Of a stretch of 26,546 nt of DNA, positions 7,040 through 15,892 are shown in pieces. This DNA comes from an uncultured Methanomethylovorans sp. (GTDB taxonomy: Archaea; Halobacteriota; Methanosarcinia; Methanosarcinales; Methanosarcinaceae): contig CALBTS010000267.1 of NCBI GenBank assembly GCA_937968035.1, forward strand, positions 1 to 26,546. The letters run 5' to 3'. Below the pieces are notes generated by a model that worked only from the letters and a program-made list of their open reading frames with translations, was not told the DNA's origin and did no database searches. The translations under genes and the position numbers were made by a program. Within the stretch, counting starts at the first letter, position 1, and each line of letters opens with the position of its first letter.

Positions 7040-7633
7040 TTAGCCAATGTCAAGCCAGAGATCATTCAGGGCCGGGCTGTTTGGTGCAGTTGCAGACACA
7101 ATAATGCCTGCGCCGTCAGCGCCGGCGGGGCCTTGTGGCCCGGTGGCTCCTGTTGGACCTTGAGGACCGGTCGCTCCCACATCACCTTGTGGCCCCTGTG
7201 CTCCAGTGGCTCCTGTCGGACCTTGTGGGCCTTGTGGCCCGGTGGCTCCAGTGGCCCCTACATCACCTTTTACTTCAACCGCAGGGGACCAGTTTCCAGC
7301 CGCACCTTCACGGAAAAAATATTGAGCTGGGTTCTGGTCTGTGGCGAGGTAGACAAACCCAACTGCCTCACCATCATGAGAGCTACGACCAGCTAGTGTA
7401 CCGGTAGCATCGGGTTGAATACCTGCACCACCTCCCACACTAATCGGCTGACCGTTCGGGCCAATTATTTCAGTCTCCCCGGTGTCAGGATTTGTTTTAG
7501 CAGTGACAGCAACACCTTCACCACCATAGACATCTTGATATTGCGAATCCGTTTTATAGTTCTCTCGGTCAACTGTATCTCTAACGCCATAGGAATTAGA
7601 GACGCCTCCCGGACCTTTTTGTTCAATTGCCAT
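7040..7633 (-). CDS. Collagen-like tail fibre / virion appendage protein
   Basis: 197 aa, with GGGGAAG before the ATG. Residues 1-40 hold a motif, N-S-YGVRDT at 13-20, that recurs at the same position in the protein at 20131-20616. Residues 123-177 are Gly-X-Y triplets ([19 protein letters not shown] and similar), expected to form a collagen triple helix. A short C-terminal cap, [18 protein letters not shown], follows and resembles the ends of many phage fibre proteins. It lies directly upstream of the tailspike gene, so it is probably a trimeric fibre or a tailspike anchor. Attachment partner and receptor are not visible. Confidence 0.78.
   Translation of the reverse strand: MAIEQKGPGGVSNSYGVRDTVDRENYKTDSQYQDVYGGEGVAVTAKTNPDTGETEIIGPNGQPISVGGGAGIQPDATGTLAGRSSHDGEAVGFVYLATDQNPAQYFFREGAAGNWSPAVEVKGDVGATGATGPQGPQGPTGATGAQGPQGDVGATGPQGPTGATGPQGPAGADGAGIIVSATAPNSPALNDLWLDIG
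7103..7267 (-). repeat. Tandem repeats coding for Gly-X-Y triplets
   Basis: Units built from CCTTGTGGCCC, GGTGGCTCC and CACATCACCTTGTGG (as seen on the + strand) recur with small changes, encoding collagen residues 123-177. Such DNA is prone to length changes by recombination. Confidence 0.85.
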
Positions 7634-7924
7634 TTACTTCCCCTTCTTCTTTCTTCCACCAGTACCAAGATTCTTAGCACGATTCTTTGATCTATCCATT
7701 ACACGTAAGTTACTAGGGGAGTTATCCAGCTTACCACGAGCCTTATGCTTCTTATGGTCAACATCCTTCCCATCTCCTTTACGTACTTTCCCCTCTTTTT
7801 CCATACGGCGTCTAGCTGTATTCCTCTGTGCCCTACGCTTCTTCTGTTCAGCAGATTGGTTGTATTTCCGTTTAGCTATAGAAGCAGGCTTTGCACCCTT
7901 CTTGTATTCACCTTTACGGGCCAC
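7634..7924 (-). CDS. Small basic HNH-nuclease-like protein
   Basis: 96 aa from GTG 7924, chosen because GGAG lies 7 nt upstream; the longer reading from TTG 7945 has no comparable RBS. The protein is extremely rich in Lys and Arg. It contains DVDHKKHKARGKLDNSPSNL at 54-73 followed by RVMDRSKNRAKN, which resembles the beta-beta-alpha fold of HNH nucleases (D56-H57, N68 or N72, N81 in place of the last His). Small proteins of this kind are common in podovirus genomes and are often annotated HNH endonuclease. It might help DNA processing or simply bind DNA; a homing role is also possible. It overlaps the upstream gene by 11 nt. Confidence 0.62.
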   Translation of the reverse strand: MARKGEYKKGAKPASIAKRKYNQSAEQKKRRAQRNTARRRMEKEGKVRKGDGKDVDHKKHKARGKLDNSPSNLRVMDRSKNRAKNLGTGGRKKKGK

Positions 7925-8153
7925 CCTTCTTCTCCAATTTATCAATTCGATATGTATTCAAGTTTACATTATCTCTAATTTCATTAAGAGTTTTCGTAGA
8001 TTCTTTCCTCTCTGACACTTCAATCTCTAACACCTTACCTATTGTATCAATCTTTGTAGCAATAACACCCATCTGATTAAACTGATTAATACTAAATCCA
8101 ACCACAGGGACAAGAATAGGTAAGATTATCTTTATAGCGTCTTGGATTATCAT
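7914..8153 (-). CDS. N-terminal TM segment plus coiled-coil protein
   Basis: 79 aa with AAAGG before the ATG. Residues 5-25 (AIKIILPILVPVVGFSIN in it) form one membrane segment. The rest is charged and helical (IDTIGKVLEIEVSERKESTKTLNEIRDNVN), probably a coiled coil, ending KLEKKGGP. The N-in, C-out topology of inner-membrane spanins would match, but no lipobox o-spanin partner is visible nearby. A membrane-linked accessory of the ejection or lysis apparatus is equally possible. It lies between the transglycosylase-bearing internal protein and the HNH-like gene. Confidence 0.65.
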   Translation of the reverse strand: MIIQDAIKIILPILVPVVGFSINQFNQMGVIATKIDTIGKVLEIEVSERKESTKTLNEIRDNVNLNTYRIDKLEKKGGP

Positions 8154-8174
8154 TGTCTCAACCTTTTAACTTTA

Positions 8175-10358
8175 TTAGCCATCAACACCTTCAAATTTAT
8201 CTTTAAACATAGCTAACACTTCAGCTACAGTGCGTGGACTTCCGTCCCTATTATAGAATACAGGTTGATTAGAGTTCGCAGCACTCTTACTAACATAGTC
8301 CTTTGCATTAGCATCAGGGGGTGCTGAAAGGAATTTAGACGCTCCAGAAGCCCCTAAGAAATGTGCCATGTAAAGCTCTGTATCAGAAGGCTCTCTCCCC
8401 AATCTTCTAGAGAGTATATCCCTATTCTGTGCAGTGAATTCTTCCATTACAACGCGGCTTTTCTCAGGGTCTTTACGATCCCCCAGAGAATAGTCAAGCC
8501 CTAAATCTTCAACAGTTTTCTTCCACGTACTTTCAGTAAACTGATATAAACCAACAGCCGAAGAAGTGGGAGATTCGGCATCTGGATTACCACTACTTTC
8601 CACCTGAGCAAGTTTATCAAAATAACTAGTCTCTACTGAACTAGTTTTTTTTTGTTGCTTGGAACCATCTTCAGTTGGCGCTTGAAACATTCCCGGTAGT
8701 AAGATATGTTTGTTCTTTTCGAAATATCCCCTGTAATCGTTAGAATTATCAACATGAGCCCCCATACGAATAAGAGTGTTAAGGGCTTTACGAGAAGTTT
8801 CCAATCCTTTAGTAATCTCATTGAATGTCTGTTTTGTAAACTGATTCATGTACGGTAAATCAGGTTTTACTTTAAAGACTACACCGCCAACTCCATAAGA
8901 AACCTCCACCATATCTGCAAGAGGGATGGGGGTTCTCTCATTTGAACTACTTCCGAAAGAAAAAGTACTATTCAATCTATCAGAAATGCTATTAATTACA
9001 GGCTGTTCAAACATACGTTGAGTAGCGATCATTGCCCTGTCAATCTTAGTTTGATCTACAAGCCCTTGTTGAATAGCTTGATAAAATTCATCAGATGCAA
9101 CGAAATCAGTAAAAGCTTTAAAATCAGCAGGGGATGCTTCATAGATTTCAGAAGCTGCCGCTGAATTTAAAAGCGTGCTAATAATATTTTCGGTTTCTTT
9201 AGCAAGTTTTTCATTACTAGTGTTTTTACTAAAACCCCGAATAGCATTCTTAGCAGTTTGGGTTGTGGGAAAATCAAGATCACCCCCAAGCACCATATTA
9301 CCTTTCCCATCTTTAGTGAAAGAGATTAGCTGAGCAATTCTTGTGCTATCAATCATTTGGCCGATATAATTACCTTTAGTAATCTCGGAAAGAGCAATCA
9401 TCCTTGCTACTTCAGGGTTCGATTGGCCTGCCATAAGAACTAACTGGTTCTTAAATGAAGACAAGTTATTACTTAATGCTTCAGTGGATTGTTTTTTAGT
9501 AATAGACTCAATAAGAGAGTTACTAATACCTTCATATAAAGACACATATCCTGAAGCAAGTTCGCTGTTACCTAAAGAAGCTTGTCGCGCCTCGTTTATA
9601 AGTCTGGAAGCGTAAGCTCTGATATTAAAGACAGCTTCATCTACATTACCTGTTTGTAATGCGTTAACGGCAACACTCTTTCCGTACGATAAAAATGCAT
9701 CCCCGTTCTTGCTCCCCATCTGACCTAGGAGCACAATAGCATCTTGTTTTTGTTGGAAGTTCGTTGCTGCACGATCTTCAGTATTTAAAGCTATTTGGTG
9801 AGATTGCGCTTTACGCTGTTCTTCAACTTGAGCCTTAACTTGATTATTATAGCGGAAAGTTCTTCGTTGAACCTCAATATCTTCTTCAGGCATTCCAGGA
9901 AAGATATTTACACCTACTTTAATCATCTCCCCTATTTCTGTATTAAGAGCATCTCTTGTGGCTTTCTCTTGCTCTAAGGCTAACCCAACTTCTGTATCTT
10001 GCTCAAGGATGTTGTTAGCTTCCCCGAATCTCTTAATGAGATTTGGGTGTGCAGCATAATACTGATTATTTAAGGCTCTTAATCTTGTACTAGCTTGAGA
10101 AGGTTTAATCTCCCCCGAAGCAATGCCATTATTAATAGCAGAAACACTTCTTACATAGTCACCTACAATAGCATCTTCTACAACTTCTTTTTTCTCTTTC
10201 TTATAATTCCCTAGAGCTACAGCGAAATTATCTATCAACCCTCCAGCCAATTTAGCAATTGATGCTGAATTATTTGCAGGAGCAACAGGGGCAAGCCGTC
10301 CCGTAGAACCACTGCCCTCTGCTCTAGGGTCAGAAAGAGATTGGTTGAAATCAACCAT
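8175..10358 (-). CDS. Internal virion protein with C-terminal lytic transglycosylase domain
   Basis: 727 aa from ATG 10358, with GGAG 7 nt upstream; a GTG at 10361 is one codon earlier but too close to the RBS. Residues 1-565 are helical, Gln/Ala-rich and without recognised motifs, as in phage internal core proteins. Residues about 578-690 look like an SLT lytic transglycosylase: LAQVESSGNP with catalytic candidate Glu587, SSAVGLYQFTESTW, then ELYMAHFLGASGASKFL. It would open peptidoglycan locally during genome ejection. The domain order differs from T7 gp16, where the enzyme is N-terminal. Nine consecutive As (8645-8653) precede the enzyme domain and could cause slippage. The stop of the 1508-aa gene overlaps the start (TGATG). 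Confidence 0.82.
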   Translation of the reverse strand: MVDFNQSLSDPRAEGSGSTGRLAPVAPANNSASIAKLAGGLIDNFAVALGNYKKEKKEVVEDAIVGDYVRSVSAINNGIASGEIKPSQASTRLRALNNQYYAAHPNLIKRFGEANNILEQDTEVGLALEQEKATRDALNTEIGEMIKVGVNIFPGMPEEDIEVQRRTFRYNNQVKAQVEEQRKAQSHQIALNTEDRAATNFQQKQDAIVLLGQMGSKNGDAFLSYGKSVAVNALQTGNVDEAVFNIRAYASRLINEARQASLGNSELASGYVSLYEGISNSLIESITKKQSTEALSNNLSSFKNQLVLMAGQSNPEVARMIALSEITKGNYIGQMIDSTRIAQLISFTKDGKGNMVLGGDLDFPTTQTAKNAIRGFSKNTSNEKLAKETENIISTLLNSAAASEIYEASPADFKAFTDFVASDEFYQAIQQGLVDQTKIDRAMIATQRMFEQPVINSISDRLNSTFSFGSSSNERTPIPLADMVEVSYGVGGVVFKVKPDLPYMNQFTKQTFNEITKGLETSRKALNTLIRMGAHVDNSNDYRGYFEKNKHILLPGMFQAPTEDGSKQQKKTSSVETSYFDKLAQVESSGNPDAESPTSSAVGLYQFTESTWKKTVEDLGLDYSLGDRKDPEKSRVVMEEFTAQNRDILSRRLGREPSDTELYMAHFLGASGASKFLSAPPDANAKDYVSKSAANSNQPVFYNRDGSPRTVAEVLAMFKDKFEGVDG

Positions 10359-13300
10359 CACTCATCTCCATATTGTAAATTTTTCAAATATGTTATCTTC
10401 TCAATAAGCATGTCCTCCTCTTCTTTTGGAAGATTTGCTTGTTTGATTTTAGAAGTAATTTCCCCAAGACTTGTTTCTGTAACTTCAGCGTACTTAATAG
10501 CGTTCTCAATCACTCTATCAGTAGGCTTAGGATATTTCAGTCTCTTTAATACTTCACGTTCTACTATTTTCTTGGCCCATACATCATCTTTGAAAACACT
10601 AAATAACGAATTCGCAACACCCATTGACATTTCAACTCTATCCGGGTCATCTAACTTAGTCGAATAAATTTCGAAAGCTCTATCAACAACTTTCTTAATA
10701 TCTTTCTCATACCCACTCGACCCTGTTCCGGGTTCATTAATAGCAAAGTCTCTAGCTGCTCGATATAAAGCAGAAACATCTTTAGAAGGGAACCCGAACA
10801 ATTGAGCTAAAGCCTCAACATTATTCGCTTTCGCATCAATTTGGTATCCCTTACGATCAAACTGTTGACCATATTTCAAGATTAAGGATGCCTTGTAGGC
10901 ATTAGAGAAACCGGAGGAGATTAAAGCAGTTTCTTTCAGGATGTCAAGAACACTGTCTGGCTGTAAATCAGGAGCATCTTTAAAAGTGAAGAACTCCGCC
11001 ATTCTCTTGAATGGTTTAATAAGTCTGGGATTGTTTCCAAACAAGAGTTGTCCAGAAGGGTTATTGGCGATTAAAGAGGCTGGCCCCCCAGTCCACATAT
11101 CCACCATAAACTCTCCCCATCCAGTCATCTCATAAGGAGCTAATGTTGTAAAGTCAATATTTCCTTTAGTACCTGTTAACCCTTTAACAATTACCGCATT
11201 CAAGAACCAACTCTCTGCCCCATATAGGACTACTTCCCTTAGCTCAGGATTATCTGGGAGAATGTCTACCCCGAGGTATTCTGCAATACCGATTGTTGGG
11301 ACACCCCACACGGCTAAATCGAAGGAAATAAGCCTAGCTCTCTCCCACCTAGTAAGGTTTCTGTTAAAAACCTGTGCAATAGCCTTATGTGGAACTTGCA
11401 TAAATTGCAAAGCCATATTCAGGAAGTTTTGATTATAAGGCATATCACCTGCAAAGTTCATGCTGTAAGTGAGGGAACGGGCTTCGGCAGCTACTGCATC
11501 ACGTACTTCTTTTTTTGTAATATCAACCCCTTGATTGATATATTTGCGACGTACAGTTGCTAAGGCGCTTAATAGGTTCATCTGTTCACCGACATCAAAA
11601 CCAAATTTACGAGCAACATCAACCGTTGCACGTTTTGTCTTACCAATTAAGCGTTTGACTGCATTTGTTGAATCAGCCATATCCGACAGGCTACCTCTAA
11701 CAAGATTGTGCCTGTCAACGGCATCAAGCATTCCTGTTTCTCTCACAAACTTAATGAAAGGGGTCTCTTTCATCGTTTTATTAGAGGCAATCCAAGCAGC
11801 CCATTCCGACAAATCTCCAGAACTTTGAATAGCAGCTTTCGGATTATAAGCAATATTTCTAACAGCTTGATGGCTCTGAACAATAAGCTGCCGAAGAGGG
11901 TTTAAAGCTAGATATGCATTAAAAGCTAAACTCTTAGCCATCTGAGTAGGAGAGCTTTCGGCTAACATTCTAGCCCCACGCTCAAGCCTAGCATAAGCAC
12001 CCATCTCTCCCAGAATACCAGCCATACCATTCATTACAGCTTTGAAACCTTCGTCAATACTATTGATATAACCATTTTCAAGATAGGTGAGATGCGACCA
12101 AGCTGAACGTGCATCTGCTGCTTCTTTGCGATACTTAGCTTCTCTCCCAATCTCATCAGCAGAAGAAGGCCAATACTTCTGACCATTACGGGAAGGCATT
12201 AGGTGCCCATATTGACGCATTACACGGGCTTTAGAATACTCCAAGCTCTCCCTAGTCATGGCACGACCGGAAATGCTTCTAGCGGCCCGTATAGCGCTTT
12301 CTACAGGGTCTAATACAAAAGAGTCTGTCTTACCAATCTGAACTTCCGCACCACTATCAGCAAGCTTCTCACCACGTCTACGCTGTGCAATGCGGCCACT
12401 CTCTCTGTTTAACTCCCAATATTCATCTCTGCCAATGTTAAGGGCATTCCTATCTTCTCGATAGAAACCGAACTCTTCTACACTCTTTCCTTCTTTGGCT
12501 GCTTCCTTACTAAGATACATTTTAGCAGTTTTAGTGTCAGGTGCCACCCCGATAGCTCTTTCGTACCCCTTAAATTTCTTCACTACGAATACAGGAGCTT
12601 TATAGATACGTTGATAGTATCCATGACGGTAGTTAAGAATTTGATCTTGAGAGCTAATACTTCGTAAGTAACTTGTGGGGCTGTTATTAACCTTTACATA
12701 GTTAACAACTTCTCCATCAAAGCTCTCAGTATTACGGAGACGTGCTAATGTCCCGCCATCTTCATAAAGCTTGTCAATCTCTTCTTTAGTAAGTTTACGT
12801 ACAGTATTAGTAACAGGATCAAATACATTACCAGCATCATGAACCTTCCCGACAGGTTTCAAGAAAAGCTTGGTCCCTCCTACATCTTCTAATACTTTAA
12901 AACCTTGGTGAGTTAATGTTCTTCCTAAATCTCTATTCTCAAGATAGTAGACATTATCCCATCCTTGTTTCCATAATTTCAAATTTACAATTTCAGAATC
13001 TTCAAAACCTCTAGCTTTTAGATCAGTGATGGAGAATTCAATACCATTATCATTAGCCTCCATCAGATAATCCATAATCTTCTGGCGCCTTACACTGTCC
13101 ATGCCCATAAAGTTCTTAGAGAATTGAGAGAAAGGCTCTAGAAGGATTTTATCAAGACGTACAGCTTTATCAACCTGAGTAGATGCTGATTTAGTAATGG
13201 TTGGCGAAAGCATACTCTCAACATCAAGTAAATGCCTAGCAAAGCTTCCGTGTTTAGTGCTAACTAATGCAGGGATACGATCAAAGAAATTACGTTTAAC

Positions 13301-14884
13301 TGACTGTGCTTCTATGTCAGTTACATCAGTAATATCTATATCTCTCTTTACACTAAAGTTGATAACATAATCACCATCTAAACTTTCAACATCTTTAAAC
13401 GGAACTTCTTCGTACACACTCCCTTTCCGTTTCATGATTTTAATGCTATCATCACTCACTTCAAAATCTCTAAGGGCATAACGCATCTGAGATACAGCGT
13501 CCTGTGCGCTTAAGAAGCCGCCATCGCGCATTCCATAGACACCACTGAATACATGAGTTTTACCGTCACGGCGGTAGGAGGTCATAGAGTCGTTGATAAC
13601 TAAGTCAGTAGTAGATTTCAGTTTACCGATAAGCGCTGTTTTGGCAGAATTAAATTCCCTCGGAGTGGCATAAATACCGCCTTCATCGGACAAAACCTGA
13701 GTAACACGTTTGTCTACAAGGATTTTTTCTTGGATGTTTGGGGTTTTAGCAATTACAACACCTTCTCCAGCATCTACTTGTGGCATTGTTTCTTCAAAAA
13801 TAAACTCATCTCTTGACGTTCCTGTTAATCCTCTAGAAACATCATCACTTTCTGATTCCACAACAGCGGCAAATTGGTTCCTAGCTGCATCAGAGTTAAC
13901 CATTTCTGTCTGACGAATAGGGCTCTCAAGAGCAGTATTTCCGAGATGAGCATTTGCTTTCACTGTTGAAGCACCACGGATTAGTTTAGAAGAGCTTTTA
14001 ATTAAACCCCCTAAACCGATCAAGTCAAGAATACCTGCTGCATTATCTAAAAATCTATCGAAATTACTATAATCTTCAAGTAGAGAACTTGTTAAGAGGT
14101 ATTCAAGATAATCATTATCATCAGAAATCAGAATACCATCATTATTTTTTAATATCTCAAAAACACTCTTGATTGCCGCTACCCTTTCTTGCACAGGCAT
14201 CTTACTAAGCGCTTCCCGCGCAGCTACTATCGACTCACCGGGGAATATAGTGGAAATAACTTTCTCCCCATCCCCTGTCAGTCTTTCTCTAATTTTATAA
14301 ATCTCATCTGCACCCACCGAAGTAGTAGCGAATGGGAGGATAATTTCAAGGAAGCTATCTAGTGCAGTTAATGAATCACTATTTAAAGAAGCACCGTGTT
14401 TATTTTTCTCAGCTTGAAGTTGTTTACGATAATCATATACGGGGCCGAAAACATCAACACCATTGTAATATCTCACAGCTTCTTCTTCAACAGTCTCTCC
14501 AGAAATATCAGAAGAAGCCGCTTTTACTTGGAGATGTTGGCCAATATCAACACCTCTGTTTGTTCTTAAAAACTCAATAGCTCGCTGCTTTTGTTCAAGA
14601 GGTAGTGAATAATCACCTAAAATAGAAAGAGCGGATTGCCTATCTAATCCTTCATTTTTAGATGCTACATCATTTAGCTTTTGCTGATACCCCTCTGTAT
14701 TTCCACTTGAGAGTTCACTATAGATTTGTTGGAAAGTCCCTAAAGGGTCGTCAGAAAGGAGGGCAGCTTTGGCAGCTTTATTCTCTATAGTAGATTTAGG
14801 GATAACTGTAGAAGGTTTTTCACTTCCGTACATATTATCTAAATTTACTTCTTGCTGATTAGAAAGTTGTTCAAGAATATTCAT
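10358..14884 (-). CDS. Giant internal virion (ejection) protein
   Basis: 1508 aa, the largest gene in the window. The first 150 residues are polar and helical. Near 270-290 there is a hydrophobic FLDNAAGILDLIGLGGLI. The C-terminal half has amphipathic segments such as MAKSLAFNAYLALNPLRQLI and SFDLAVWGVPTIGIAEYLG, like the large internal core or ejectosome proteins of podoviruses (T7 gp15/gp16 class), which leave the head and line the DNA channel across the cell envelope. No enzymatic motif was recognised. Its position between the 178-aa and the transglycosylase-bearing internal proteins matches the T7 order gp14-gp15-gp16. The assignment rests on size, context and composition. The start overlaps the upstream stop by one base. 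Confidence 0.75.
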   Translation of the reverse strand: MNILEQLSNQQEVNLDNMYGSEKPSTVIPKSTIENKAAKAALLSDDPLGTFQQIYSELSSGNTEGYQQKLNDVASKNEGLDRQSALSILGDYSLPLEQKQRAIEFLRTNRGVDIGQHLQVKAASSDISGETVEEEAVRYYNGVDVFGPVYDYRKQLQAEKNKHGASLNSDSLTALDSFLEIILPFATTSVGADEIYKIRERLTGDGEKVISTIFPGESIVAAREALSKMPVQERVAAIKSVFEILKNNDGILISDDNDYLEYLLTSSLLEDYSNFDRFLDNAAGILDLIGLGGLIKSSSKLIRGASTVKANAHLGNTALESPIRQTEMVNSDAARNQFAAVVESESDDVSRGLTGTSRDEFIFEETMPQVDAGEGVVIAKTPNIQEKILVDKRVTQVLSDEGGIYATPREFNSAKTALIGKLKSTTDLVINDSMTSYRRDGKTHVFSGVYGMRDGGFLSAQDAVSQMRYALRDFEVSDDSIKIMKRKGSVYEEVPFKDVESLDGDYVINFSVKRDIDITDVTDIEAQSVKRNFFDRIPALVSTKHGSFARHLLDVESMLSPTITKSASTQVDKAVRLDKILLEPFSQFSKNFMGMDSVRRQKIMDYLMEANDNGIEFSITDLKARGFEDSEIVNLKLWKQGWDNVYYLENRDLGRTLTHQGFKVLEDVGGTKLFLKPVGKVHDAGNVFDPVTNTVRKLTKEEIDKLYEDGGTLARLRNTESFDGEVVNYVKVNNSPTSYLRSISSQDQILNYRHGYYQRIYKAPVFVVKKFKGYERAIGVAPDTKTAKMYLSKEAAKEGKSVEEFGFYREDRNALNIGRDEYWELNRESGRIAQRRRGEKLADSGAEVQIGKTDSFVLDPVESAIRAARSISGRAMTRESLEYSKARVMRQYGHLMPSRNGQKYWPSSADEIGREAKYRKEAADARSAWSHLTYLENGYINSIDEGFKAVMNGMAGILGEMGAYARLERGARMLAESSPTQMAKSLAFNAYLALNPLRQLIVQSHQAVRNIAYNPKAAIQSSGDLSEWAAWIASNKTMKETPFIKFVRETGMLDAVDRHNLVRGSLSDMADSTNAVKRLIGKTKRATVDVARKFGFDVGEQMNLLSALATVRRKYINQGVDITKKEVRDAVAAEARSLTYSMNFAGDMPYNQNFLNMALQFMQVPHKAIAQVFNRNLTRWERARLISFDLAVWGVPTIGIAEYLGVDILPDNPELREVVLYGAESWFLNAVIVKGLTGTKGNIDFTTLAPYEMTGWGEFMVDMWTGGPASLIANNPSGQLLFGNNPRLIKPFKRMAEFFTFKDAPDLQPDSVLDILKETALISSGFSNAYKASLILKYGQQFDRKGYQIDAKANNVEALAQLFGFPSKDVSALYRAARDFAINEPGTGSSGYEKDIKKVVDRAFEIYSTKLDDPDRVEMSMGVANSLFSVFKDDVWAKKIVEREVLKRLKYPKPTDRVIENAIKYAEVTETSLGEITSKIKQANLPKEEEDMLIEKITYLKNLQYGDE

Positions 14885-15420
14885 TATTTCCCTACTGGAG
14901 TAATAGGCAAGCTCGAAACAGGTGCAGGAGCTTGTACACTAGGGAACAATTGATTGAAACCCCCTGATGCATTAAAAATACTGTAACTTAACCCCGCAAT
15001 TGCCCCAAAAGTGTTTGCTCGACTAATAGCATTAGCAGCTTGTTGGTCAAAAATACTAGCATTATTATTAAACACAGAAATGTTTTCTCCGTGCCTAATT
15101 TGGGAAGAATTAAAACCTAAATTAGAAGAAAGTTGTGACGCTAAGTTACTAGCTCCGCCAAGTTCACCAGAGCTGCCAGATACCCTAGAATTAAAACTTG
15201 CTTGAATAATCTGAGCACGTTTTATACGTTCTTCCCGTACCTGTTGCCTTCTCTCTCTTGCGGCTCGTTCAGCCTCCGAAGCTTTAGCCTCCGCTTGAGC
15301 TTTACGTTGCTCCTCCCGGCTTGCTTCTTGAGCTCGCTGAGCCTTTTTTTGCTGTTTTTGCTGTTGAATAGTGGAAACACCGCCCAAAACCAAACTGCTT
15401 ACGGAGGCTACCAGACCCAT
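14884..15420 (-). CDS. Internal virion protein, T7 gp14-like
   Basis: 178 aa, with AAAGGA upstream. A short hydrophobic N-terminus (GLVASVSSLVLGGVSTIQ) is followed by a long Gln/Arg/Glu/Ala-rich helix (20-70), then RAQIIQASFNSRVSGSSG and a hydrophobic FGAIAGLSYSIFNASGGF. This layout, and the position next to two large internal proteins, fits the small core protein that T7 gp14 represents, which inserts into the outer membrane at ejection. Identity is inferred from composition and gene order rather than from an unambiguous motif. Confidence 0.72.
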   Translation of the reverse strand: MGLVASVSSLVLGGVSTIQQQKQQKKAQRAQEASREEQRKAQAEAKASEAERAARERRQQVREERIKRAQIIQASFNSRVSGSSGELGGASNLASQLSSNLGFNSSQIRHGENISVFNNNASIFDQQAANAISRANTFGAIAGLSYSIFNASGGFNQLFPSVQAPAPVSSLPITPVGK

Positions 15421-15421
15421 A

Positions 15422-15892
15422 TCATTCCTTTAATTTTTTTGAATAATTTATTTCAAACTGTTTATATCCAAGTGTCTCTAATATATTCCCTAAAGTCATA
15501 TGGTTTGTTTTAACATGATGTATAATGATGGATGCACCAGCTTCTTTAGCCTGATTCTCTATCGCATTTAATAATTTTAAACCAACACCAGACATACGAT
15601 ATTCAGGGTCTACATAAACTACATCAACAAAAGCATATAAATCATCGGAATAGTGTAGATGTGGTTGAAGTATAACACAGGAATATCCCACCATTTTGTC
15701 CTCAACAAACACTGCCAAAGACTTGATTACACCTAGTTTCTCAAACGTGTAATATTTATCCCAATCGGGGTTCAACTTAATAAGCTCTTTGTTACTGGCA
15801 AGCTCTTCCCAATGTTTTTCTAAAAGACCTTTATTAAAATCTTGAATAGTTTTAACACTGACTTCAACAATTTTATGTGACACGGTTCCCAT
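15422..15892 (-). CDS. GNAT-family N-acetyltransferase
   Basis: 156 aa. The acetyl-CoA binding motif A is clear: VVYVDPEYRMSGVGLKLL, with R99-x-x-G-x-G at 99-104, preceded by the beta-strand region AVFVEDKMVGYSCV and followed by GASIIIHHVKTNHMTLGNIL and LETLGYKQFE, as in motif B of the fold. The enzyme should transfer an acetyl group from acetyl-CoA to an amine; the substrate is unknown. ATG 15892 lies 20 nt inside the end of the nozzle gene, with GGAG 11 nt upstream. Being embedded in the tail and ejection operon suggests late expression and perhaps modification of a virion or host protein. Confidence 0.88.
   Translation of the reverse strand: MGTVSHKIVEVSVKTIQDFNKGLLEKHWEELASNKELIKLNPDWDKYYTFEKLGVIKSLAVFVEDKMVGYSCVILQPHLHYSDDLYAFVDVVYVDPEYRMSGVGLKLLNAIENQAKEAGASIIIHHVKTNHMTLGNILETLGYKQFEINYSKKLKE

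Noticed and set aside
7100..7270. CRISPR-like array
   Set aside because: The repeated DNA is in frame, has no unique spacers and encodes Gly-X-Y collagen triplets.
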